Assembly (NCBI GenBank): GCA_036362985.1
Contig: JAYGXS010000002.1
Location: 88,580,481-88,644,480 of the forward strand
Direction of reading: 5' to 3'
Source of the DNA: Ligula intestinalis
Taxonomy: Eukaryota > Platyhelminthes > Cestoda > Diphyllobothriidea > Diphyllobothriidae
DNA: 64,000 bases
The first letter of the stretch is position 1. Every line of letters begins with the position of its first letter. The notes below the pieces were generated by a model. That model saw nothing but the letters and a program-made list of their open reading frames with translations, did no database searches and was not told the DNA's origin. The translations under genes were made by a program, and so were the position numbers. Shown here piece by piece: positions 33,935 to 43,374 of this stretch.

Positions 33935-34250
33935 TAGTGACTAGCTTAAGTCGAACGCACACTGGTGAGTGATTGCTGTTACCGGCCTCTGGAACAGTCA
34001 GTCACAGGCTGACTAACGCAGGAACTCAAGTGAAGACAGCCGAGCTGACTTCACTTTGAGCGCCGTCCACTGGATTGCGGTTGTGCGGTCGTCTGATAGT
34101 CAATTTCCTGCTGCATATTTTCCACTTCTTCTGTACAGAATAAGCTGTCCCTTCCACTCGAACCTTTCCGTGACTTCTCCTCTACTAAGCAACCGGGGCC
34201 TGAAGATTGCAGTTACTAGGGTTTAGTTAAATCCCCTGGGATACCGCCTC
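33935..34250 (+). repeat. Dispersed repeat family R, copy 3
   Basis: Matches copy 2 closely: GTGACTAGCTTAAGTCGAA, CCGGCCTCTGGAACAGTCA, GGTTGTGCGGTCGTCTGATA, GTCAATTTCCTGC, then the tail CCGGGGCCTGAAGATTGCAG and TTACTAGGGTTTAG. Further similarity to the 31.0 kb region (ATGACACCGGGTACAGG) follows. Confidence 0.75.
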
Positions 34251-34594
34251 CAGTCATCTTGGTTGTCATGACACCGGGTACAGGTGTGGGAGGAGAATGC
34301 GGCAGATGCCACGTAAGTCTTTTATCATCACCACCGACTAATTCACGAGCAAGCCACCGTTCAAATGCCCATTCTGTTGCAGAGCACAAGATGGACATCT
34401 TTGGGTCAAGCCGATGGAGGCGTTTGTCGCAGAGCAGATAAAACCAAGTCGAAGCGGGGTGTGGGCATATAGTCAATCCCGTTTCATGCCCAGGAAGCTT
34501 GTGAGATGGACCCATTGCCTGTGACCCAGACTATTATGTCGCCGTGATGTCTGCCCTGCCGGTTTGTGCATTTAACTGTTCCCAAAGTCTGTAG
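34251..34594. other. Spacer between R copies
   Basis: The first part (to about 34350) is related to 31035-31125 (CACCGGG, GCAGATGCCACGTAAGTC against AGATGCTGCGTAAGTC). No gene was seen. Confidence 0.35.
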
Positions 34595-35085
34595 TGGCTC
34601 TGCAGACCATCTCCACCTAACGCGAGACGCCACAGACGAGGTCATGTAACAGAAATCTTAATCGCCCAGTCGCGCTCAGTACAGCGCAATGGCCCATGTC
34701 CGCGTGGGACGCGAAAACTTTGCCCTCGCGCGACTGGGGCACACACGCGCACTGCAGACCGGTCGGGCCAATCATCACCCTGAGGCTGACTCACACAAAG
34801 CCCGCTCTGGGACCTTATGACAGGTCCCGCGCTGACGGATACACCGGAATCCACCCCGACAGGGAGTGGACGCAGGCAGCGTCGTTGTCTGCTGTGACGA
34901 CATTGCGCTCTCACACGGTCGAACGCCATGCCAGACTGAGTGGCAACCTCCTCCTAACTATTTTCCAATCCTTCTGTACAGAATACACTGTTACTATCAA
35001 TCTGATCTTCCCAGGAATGCTCCCTTCTCCTAAGGAACCTGGGCCTGGAAGATTGCCGCTGTTAGGTTTTAATCTTATTAACGGT
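34595..35085 (+). repeat. Dispersed repeat family R, copy 4
   Basis: The start GGCTCTGCAGACCATC matches copy 5 (AGCTCTGCAAACCAAC). GACGCCACAGACGAGGTCA and the block GCCATGCCAGACTGAGTGGC match the minus-strand copy at 23 kb. The tail is CCTGGGCCTGGAAGATTGCC then GCTGTTAGGTTTTAA. About 490 bp, GC-rich in the first half, non-coding. Confidence 0.75.
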
Positions 35086-35221
35086 AATAAGTCCAACAAC
35101 TTCCATTCTGTCATTCACCCCTAAAACTTATAGTGGTATCAGATTCGTGTTCATTTTCTGACTCGAATACAGTGGCTACTTCTCGTGTAGTATAGCAGAA
35201 GGCAACTTTCTTCGGTAGGGA
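35086..35221. other. Short spacer
   Basis: Nothing recognised. Confidence 0.4.
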
Positions 35222-35525
35222 TTCCTTGTGGGGCCGCCTGGGGAACGTGCGAAGCGCGTCCCTCAGGTTCACGAGCACCTGCTTTTAGGGGAGAGGCCGG
35301 ATGGGGCATATCAGGGAAGAAATTAGATTCTCTAAAATAAAAAAAAGTTACGAAGGTAAGTTGGGGCGCGTACTCAAACCTCAGACGGGGACACTGAAGC
35401 ATGCTGCAATGTCATCGCTAACGCCCTACCGGACCAACGGTGAGCGCGTGTATGTCAGAGGAGTGTGCCCCAACCTCGGGCGAGGTCATTTAGGTACATT
35501 TTCCAGTGGTAACACCAACATCAAC
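35222..35525 (+). repeat. SINE-like dispersed repeat, copy 2
   Basis: Collinear with 18105-18402: GGGGCCGCCTGGGGAACG, TTTTAGGGGAGAGGCC, GGGGCATATCAGGGAAGAAA, GGCGCGTACTCAAACCTC, GACACTGAAGCATGCTGC, GAGCGCGTGTATGTCAG, CCCCAACCTCGGGCGAGG, GTACATTTTCCAGTGGTA. This copy ends without the GATA tract. Confidence 0.75.
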
Positions 35526-38346
35526 TAGGAAAAAGGTTAACGCAGTACAAAAGTGGGAAGGTTGTGGAAATCACTCTACTTAAAATTTGCAAGTAAGCGA
35601 TTATTCCCGTCGTTAATTGAAAAGGCCAATTTTGCTTAATACACTGACTAAAGCGTTTTTGGCATGTGGCGGCCTTCTGAGGACCACTCTGCAGTTCAAT
35701 GCCATCATCAAATCCCTGCTGGATCGACGGATGGTGTGAAGAAAACTGGAAGATTGTGTAATTCAACCCAATTTAAAAAATAAGTAGGTGGCTTTAATAC
35801 ATAAGGACCTTTTGAAGACCCCACTTGGAATCCCTACCTTTCTTCATGCTGCTTCACCCTGAAGGCAAACGCAGAGTTTTATCCCCGCTAGACAAGTAAA
35901 GTGTCTGTATCATCGCGTATCGCACTCATCACACCTCTTAACGAAAACACAGTACAACAGCTTTCAGTAAAGTCAGCAAGGGTACATCCGGTCTGTCGTC
36001 TCATGATTTAGAAAAAAATAAACCACGATGGTCGAAGCGATCACATTTTATGCATAAGAACAACAGACAAAACCCGTTGGCATGACGACCAGCACGCCCT
36101 TCCGCATGGCATGACCTGTGTCGGTGCGAGGGTAAAATTTGCTGAGCACAATTAGTCTATTCACCCTTCGGCACAGACGCAGCGATGGCACGCAGATCTT
36201 CGCAAAATCCTCTTACGTCGCCATTAGGGCGTATTGACGATGGTAACATTCTCTCAGCCATGTCATGAGACGATTCAGGATTCATTTCAGAAGGAAAAAC
36301 GCCATTTACGGTGATAAAAGTGACTCCACAATATCGCCACCTCGCCCTGGAAAGACCTTCTCAGGAAGAGAACCTTGCACCTTCTTTGTCCAAATGCTCT
36401 TTTCTGTGAAAAGTGGGCCTTGCTGGGATCCAGAATCCAATTTGCGGGCGAACTGTTTTTTCCTAGCGGGCTGGCCACTGGGTTATTCGGGGGGTGGACA
36501 TTCCGCATTGTTAGGGTACCCAATCGCTGATTAAAGGGGCAGGACGGAGAGGCTGTGCCTACTTATTGCGTTTTCAACGCGTGTCACGTACAGCAGTTAC
36601 GGTCAGTGTTACAGAGGGCACATAGGAGCATTGCAGGGATCGGTGGGTTCCGAGATACAACAGTTCGACCATCGGTTTCGATCATGTCCACCGTATGCTC
36701 CAAACACGTTAGTGTAAAAACGGTGAATTGATAGTAAACCTGCACAGCATCTACAGCACTCTCTATTCTCGAATCCATCTGCGCCTGGTGTCAATACAGA
36801 GTGAATGAGACTGAAGGCGGGGTCGGGAACAGGTGGCTGGTGTGGCCGAAGCCGACCTTACGCGTGTCACTTACACCCCCCCCCACTCCATGTTCGACGC
36901 TTGTTATCGGCCCGCAACCCAAATAACGTTTTTCGTGTTGCTTTAGTGCATATATCACTTGGCCCGTTTGCGGGGCATGCGCTCCAAAATAGAACTGTTT
37001 TGACATCCCAGGCGACTATAGGGGCAAATATTCTGAATTGGTCTGAACAGCCCATGAGGGTGTCCGCTACCCCTTTCCACAAAAAATGTAGAAGGGGAGG
37101 AGTCGGACAAATAAAACCCGAGGAGCATCTACCTAGTCCTTAAACACACATCAGATGTCCTAATTTGCTAAATCCACAGATTAAAAACCGTTAGCAGGAT
37201 GTAGAAGCTGTACGAAACACAGCCTTTTGGAGCCACAGACAAATGGTCAATCGACAACTATCTGTCGACTCTGTAGATGCGTTTGATGGGACCGCAAATC
37301 AGCGGCGTAGCCGTCCAATCACAACCCGAATTTCCAATCCATGACACCACCAAACCCGACCCAAACTCTTTACTGAAGCGAACAACTTAGTGCATGCATT
37401 TAAAATTACAAAAAAACGACTCATTTATAGAACACTGCATTTACTGGCGAGAGAGAATGAAGTTTACAATGCCTTTTACCCTAACCAAGCGAAAACATAT
37501 CACAAACACTCCTTATTCAAAATACCCTCACATAAAAAAATAAGAACAAGGGAAGGTAAAACCAAGGCAAAAATAATGGTATGAAAATCGCAACAAAAGA
37601 GAAGAGACCAGCAAATAAAATGCGGAACTGAAGACAAGGGGACTGTAGTGAAATGAGGCAGAGAGATGGTCCGGCATACACGCAAATACGGGGTGAAACA
37701 GAGAAGTGTGTTGTAAACACCTAGCATGGCACCTTGTGGGACAAGAAAATGAAAACGTCCGCGGCGAATTGGGGACGCTGTCAGCAGAGGCGCAGGGCAA
37801 ATCCTGTGTCAAGACGCTGCGCTGGTATCCAAAATGTGTCACAGGCACTAACTACAAACGCGTTTCGTAATTGTCATTCCACCAACTTTTGTTACAGTTT
37901 CGGTACACCTCATCCCGCCTAAAAAGAGAGAGAAGGATGTGAAACTTTCAAGGAAAGACGTCCTTTGGAAAAATGAGTAATTTTATTCAGTAAATGTTCG
38001 ACACTGGATCCCCAGTGAAGGTGATGTATCATGGGGGAGAAAAGACTACATGGTAGCGGCAGAAACAGACTACAACTTCCCAATAACTGCACTTCCTCCA
38101 GTATGCAGTGCAAAGACAATGACTTACATGTTATCCGATTGCGAAAAACTCGACGGTTTCGGGAGGGGGTGGGTGGGTTTCACAATTAGATCATATGCAT
38201 TAGTCAAGTACGCCAACCCCCCCCCCCCCCGCCTCTACAATGACTTACGTTGGGGAGACTGTGTCGTTGGAATAATAATTTTGTTTATTTGACATTTCCG
38301 GATTCATCCTTGAGTTTAACATGGGAGGAAATTAAACACAAAGATT
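35526..38346. other. Unassigned region
   Basis: No gene was recognised. It holds a stretch at 36661-36695 similar to 16176-16210, and cytosine runs at about 36877-36886 and 38219-38230. Frames here are short and anonymous. Confidence 0.4.
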
Positions 38347-38508
38347 AGTTGACCCAATTTTGAAAAAAACGGCCCTAGTGGGAGTCGAAACCACATAACA
38401 GGGAAGGTTTTTGCGCGGCTAACGCTCTACCAGTGAGCTATGAGGCTCACGGTGGTGAGCCGTGACTTAAATCACTCTTGGATCTCATTTTCGCAATTGG
38501 GTCAACTG
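38347..38508 (-). repeat. tRNA-like (SINE head) sequence enclosed by a short inverted repeat
   Basis: The minus strand of 38450-38379 reads TAGCTCACTGGTAGAGCG, an excellent A box, and GGTTTCGACTCCCAC, a B box with one extra T. The anticodon arm does not pair cleanly, so it is a tRNA-derived pseudogene or SINE. It is flanked by GTTGACCCAATTTTGAAAA (38348) and TTTCGCAATTGGGTCAAC (to 38507), an inverted repeat that would close a stem of about 17 bp around the tRNA-like core. Confidence 0.6.
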
Positions 38509-38844
38509 AATTGAGCAAATCTGTCACCCCCCCCCTCCCCTAACACAGACAGGAATATTGAACGCACAGGATGTAAAGGCGGTGGTTCTACGCTCCCAGT
38601 AAATTAGCAGCGCCTGACATCATCGCACACGAATGGCTTGATCACCCATGTGACAAGCCACTATTTAATCTCTGGTGTTTGCGACTTGTGAACGAACAAT
38701 TTGGCTCATCAGTACTGCCATCGGAGGTAGTGTTCACCGGCGTGACAGATCACACTGTCCAGTAAGAACTGTGGGTCAAAGAACAATGAATAAAGCAGGC
38801 CTAGGCTCGCGACTCATTCGCAAACAAATAGTCAGCAGGCTAGA

Positions 38845-39330
38845 ATACTTGTGGTAGCTCTGCAAACCAACCCCATCCCAACTCGAGGTCACTCCGCGCA
38901 TAGGACCACGCTCGAAGGCAGTTTTCTGCGTGCCTCGGGCCAGGCGCAAACTGACGCGCAACCCCTCGCTGCTGGCGAAGGCGCGCACCTAGCCTTCCCA
39001 TCCTGGCCTCACTCCACAGTGGCTTCACCTCAATCCGTCCAATGATATTACAGCGTTAGTAGACTAGCCTCATTTAGTAGGTTGGCCTCAGTCCGTCTGA
39101 ACAAGGACCTCAATGTGGTGACTGCCGCTAGGCATCACTTCAGACCCGACCCAACTAGGGAACGGACTGCACACGTCCGAGAGTCAAATCTCCTCCTATC
39201 TATTTTTCCATTCCTTCTGTACAGATATATGTTCCTACTATCCTAGCCTTCCCATTACTTCTTTTTTTTCTCCTAAGGGACCAGGCCTGCAAGATCGCAG
39301 TCGTTAGGGTTAACCTTTTTAACTTTAACA
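38845..39330 (+). repeat. Dispersed repeat family R, copy 5
   Basis: Collinear with copy 4: AGCTCTGCAAACCAAC start, a CTCGAAGGCAGTTTTCTGCG block shared with the 23 kb copy, CTCCTCCTATCTATTTTTCC, CCTTCTGTACAGA, and the tail ACCAGGCCTGCAAGATCGCA then GTCGTTAGGGTTAACC. Non-coding. Confidence 0.75.
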
Positions 39331-39767
39331 CTCCTCGATATGCTCACTAGGGGACGTGAGCAAATTTGGTATTTTATATTGCACCCTACAAACGTCAATT
39401 GAACCTGGCATCTGCAATCTTCAGTGTAGTATTTACAAACACAAGGAGGGCAGTCAGGCACTGTCACACGTGCTAACCTCAGACTATGGCCCCGTGGGCA
39501 GAAAGGTCCCTGGAGTGAACTGTCGTAATCCTGCAAAACCACACGGCTACCTTGATACACATGGTGTGATAATCGCCACGTAGGCATGAGGGAGAATTAG
39601 ACCCGATTCACATAAACACGACCGCTGAGTAAGAGCATCAGAAATATTCACCAGAGTGCTAGAGCAACGTTGACAAGCATGAATAATTGCTCAGTTTTTA
39701 TAGCACACGTCTAAAAGAGTGGACTGAACATGCATCAAGTTTGATGACAAAACAAAGAATTACTCAC
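39331..39767. other. Region downstream of DNAJB9-like exon 2
   Basis: If the DNAJB9-like gene has a third exon it would lie here or further left; I found no convincing candidate. Confidence 0.35.
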
Positions 39768-41916
39768 CGTCGCGTCTGTTAACCGTCTCTGAGGCAAAAC
39801 TCCTCCCAAAGTGTGTATCCTCAGCAAAGCCAAAAGGATCGAAAGAGTCGTCGAAAGGTGAGGCAGAGGATTCAAACGGATGAAAGCTGTCAGTGAACTC
39901 AAATGGAGCCGAAAAGAAGGAGTGAGATCCGAAAGAAAAGGGGCTGGGGAAATTTCCCATCCATTCGGATTGCTCATGAGCTCCGGGGTGGGCTACGTAT
40001 TGATCATGACCCATGGAATCATAAACCCTCCTGCGCTTTTCATCCGATAACACTTCATAGGCTGCAGTACAGGAGGAGAGAAAAACTACTCAAATCGTGT
40101 TCAATACACTAAATGAGAAGCGCAATATTTGGGTGGTAACTAAGAAGGCTTTGATTTAGTGACAGGAGGAAATCGAATGTGCATGAGGAATTAGGCTAGA
40201 CGCCCGTGCTTAAAAGGCCGATTGAAAGTACTCCAGGTGTTCATAACATACGCCCCTTTATAGTCGAAAAAACAACAGAATTACAAATTTGGTAAAAATG
40301 TGCGCTAACAGGTACGAAAGTATGCCTAATCCCTTAAGGCTACCGAACAGACTTCGCAGTCGATGTACTCAAAAGACACGCCGAAAAGAAAAATGCAGCA
40401 TGAGGGGGGCCAAGAAGTGAGACGATAGACGTTTCCGCCAGAAAATGACGCCTCGTAAATGGGTGGCTCGAAAGGACTCCCGCCATAGTGAAATCGCTTC
40501 TATCCGCGCTAGGCAATACCCACGATAACAGATATCAAAGAATTGTGCATAAATGTTAGGTCTGGATCCAATGGCAGCAATAAATTAGCTAGTACATCCG
40601 CAACCCAGTTTCGGAAGCTATGCTTATAATGTTGGGCCGTGTCGCAAGTTAGGAACACTTCCCACAGGGAAAGCGACAAATAATTATTTCGGTTGGGTCG
40701 TTATGCTTAGTTTTATGAATTTGTTCCCTTGAACCTTGAAATTAACAAAAAAAGTTAGATCACAAGTTGAAAGCTTAAGTAATTACGGTGTTCAGACAAA
40801 TCCCCTTAAAAATCTCTGCTATACACGGCTCCTAACAGCCATTCTGACTGTTTGCCCAGAGCTGTGTCTTCTGGTGCTTTGGTCTATAACCCCACAAAAC
40901 AACGGTCCAACTATTCGTGTCACGGTGCAGCCATTGAGCTTTACAGTATTTTAAAGGATATTAGGCGTACCAGCCCTTTGTGGTCAGATAATGCTGTTCT
41001 ACTACATGCCACCTAACAGAAGCTAGGCTAAAAGGACAACCATTCTGACCCCCTTTCACTTAGCCATGCGTAATACATGCTCGGCAGCATAGTTATCAGG
41101 ATAGTAAAGTGAGAAAAGCAAAGTTGGTGATTCGGTGGCACAGCATTAACGACCATTTTAGTCATACTGAGTTCGAAATGTTATCAGGACAGGATAAGTA
41201 CAGAAAGAGAGAGAGAAGGGGATGTATATGTTTGGAAAAACAACCCCACTATCAACAAACTCACTACCTGCATACAACAGCGCTCTCAAAATAATGGTAG
41301 ACTTCGTCTCCTGGAAGTTTGTACGGACAAAATGCTGGTTAGTTAAGTATGGGGTTTATACTATACATTTACCTTGATGGGGAGCACATTCCCCTAACGC
41401 TAAGAATAAGCTGATAACTAATAAAAAGAGTTAGTCCAAAATAGTCGATGTAAATGCAAGAAAGTACGAAAAGGATATATTTTAACGTGTTTAAGAGTAA
41501 AATTGTGACTTTAGCGTAAATACCCAGCCATCCAGGTATCTCTTCTGAATCAAGAAACCGCTTTAATGAATGGGCAGTGTTCCATCGCTTTACATATTTA
41601 TGTTGGAAACAAGCACATGAATTGCGAGTCAACCAGCAGATACATGGTGAACTTTTGGATTAGTAAAGCTTAAAGACAATACGAGTTCTATTTATCAATG
41701 CTTACCTTCTGCAATCTGTCGAAATTTTTCACTGGCCTCCGGCGACTTATTTTTGTCCGGATGGTAGAGTTTAGCAAGATTTCTGTAGGCACTTTTGATT
41801 TCCTGCGTACTACAACCGCGCCTAAGACCCAACACCTCATAGTAATCAGCAGCTTTGCCAGCAAAGACGACGGACAGAAGAACAGCACATGTGAGACCAA
41901 CAATAGGGGAGTACAT
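39768..41916 (-). CDS. DNAJB9: ER-luminal DnaJ (Hsp40) protein, DNAJB9/ERdj4-like; two exons seen
   Basis: Exon 1 is 41916-41706 and exon 2 is 40061-39768, both minus. The intron is 1644 bp, donor GTAAGC, acceptor CTGCAG, phase 1. The ATG at 41916 starts a hydrophobic signal peptide ([19 protein letters not shown]) followed directly by the J domain at about residues 26-92: DYYEVLG, the HPD motif in [16 protein letters not shown], and [15 protein letters not shown] Phe/Ser/Asp-rich tail ([21 protein letters not shown]) resembles the G/F-like region of DNAJB9. Such proteins recruit BiP in the ER lumen for misfolded clients and ERAD. At the end of exon 2, GACG|GTGAGTAA allows either a stop after ...RRDGE (about 170 aa) or splicing to an unseen exon; human DNAJB9 is 223 aa. 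The symbol is by similarity; another ER DnaJ of the B subfamily is possible. Confidence 0.85.
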
Positions 41917-43008
41917 ATCCTTTATGAGCGACAAAGTGCGGCAAACGGGTGAAATGGGGAAAGAATCGAGGTCTGTTATAGAATCTGCGAGGTTCCTTTT
42001 TGTAGTTGGAATGAATTATGTCTACAAAATAAATATTTTATTTAGGAAGACTGCAATAGTAGAAAGTACCTAAGCGCTCGAGCAACTAGAATCGCCAAAG
42101 TAAACTACGAAGACAAAAAGTCTAGCGGTCGTTCTTTTTTCAGGTTGTCATTTTAAAACGTTCATTTGCGCTTGCTCGAAGCAAAAATCACAGTGAAAAA
42201 AATACGGTAGGACTCATTTTAGAGTCGGTTGGTAACTGTCTGAAAAGTTTTTACTGCTAAAGTTCACAATCTAAAATAACGTGAAAGTAGCATTTTGTCG
42301 TGTATTAAGGGTAAATGAAGATACGATTTAGTGTATGAACGAATTCGTTCTCAAAGTTCGTACACAGGCAGTATCGCATTAACCAATTGAGGCACGTACA
42401 CTTATGACCGAGACTAATATTTCTGCAAATATTCATTTGATAGATGAAGGAACAGTAACATGGTTTTAGTGCCATGGCAACTTCTGTTTTCAGCCATCGT
42501 GCAAATGAAGAATGTTGATTTGCATAAATTGTCAAGATGCCCGTCGATCTGTAAGAGCCTCTTGGCATATAATATCTCCAGAGGACAAAGCAAGTCAACT
42601 TGGCCATGACTGAAACCAGAACCTTCGTTGACATCGGCAAATCTCACGCAGTCCCTCGGCCCTAGGGTAGAATTATCTGCACTACCATCACCCGAATTAC
42701 CCCTCCGACTGGCGTGACTGTGATAGCTAATAAGGAGAATGGTCATTCGTAATAGTCAGGTCTGAAGAGAAAATTTTCTAATGTTAGACTACAGAGCGAT
42801 GCATCCTGAGATACCAAATACCCCCAAAACTGAGCGTGAATTCCACTGACTCCAAAATTAAGGGATAGAGACAGACACAAATGCAACCTCGGCGTACGAA
42901 GATCGTTGACCGTTATGTCGTGATTGGGATATAGTCGAGTTATTCAGTACAAAATAGCCGAACAGTCGAGAAGAATGAGAAGTTGAGTACCCTAGAATTG
43001 GGCTTTAC
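41917..43008. other. Upstream region of DNAJB9-like gene, unassigned
   Basis: Contains the presumed promoter of the minus-strand DNAJB9-like gene. Overlapping minus frames at 42305-42746 are open in two phases but match nothing I know, and no splice sites favour either one. Confidence 0.35.
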
Positions 43009-43229
43009 TCATCTTATAATTGTCGTACATGAACTGAAAAGGGATGAAGAGCGGTAAGGATTATGTAGGCAAAAATCAAGCGTTCGTAAAAAGGCAGGGG
43101 TGAATTTTAATCAACGAGTGTAAGAAGGTAGGGGTGAACGGTAATCGACGAGTGTGATAAGGGATGAATGTTAATCAACAAGGGTGAACGGAAAAGGGGT
43201 AAACGAGTGTCAGATTAGTCTTAACATCA
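43009..43229 (-). repeat. 3' LTR of the Ty3/gypsy element
   Basis: About 221 bp nearly identical to 46761-46986: TCATCTTATAATTGTCGTAC, AGGGATGAAGAGCGGT, ATCAAGCGTTCGTAA. Inside are three imperfect tandem units of about 35 bp (GGCAGGGGTGAATTTTAATC, GGTAGGGGTGAACGGTAATC, GGGATGAATGTTAATC). Borders are set by where similarity between the two LTRs ends. Confidence 0.8.
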
Positions 43230-43374
43230 TATTCTCCCCGGCCAACAAAAAAGGGGCATAATGTTCACAAATCTACTCTAGAGTTTGAGTGGGATAAATC
43301 CTAAGCATCTCGTTGCGAAGGCAGTATGGATGGACGCGTTATTGTTGTTTTATTAACGTCTCCGGGTTATGCTC

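Noticed and set aside
38215..38235. CRISPR, riboswitch or bacterial-type features
   Set aside because: Spliced genes and retroelements show that this is nuclear eukaryotic DNA; the C-run here is simple low-complexity sequence.
38379..38450. Functional tRNA gene
   Set aside because: A and B boxes are good but the B box has an inserted T and the acceptor and anticodon stems do not pair.
42305..42746. Two overlapping minus-strand frames upstream of DNAJB9
   Set aside because: Both phases are open over the same bases, which points to chance; no known motif in either.
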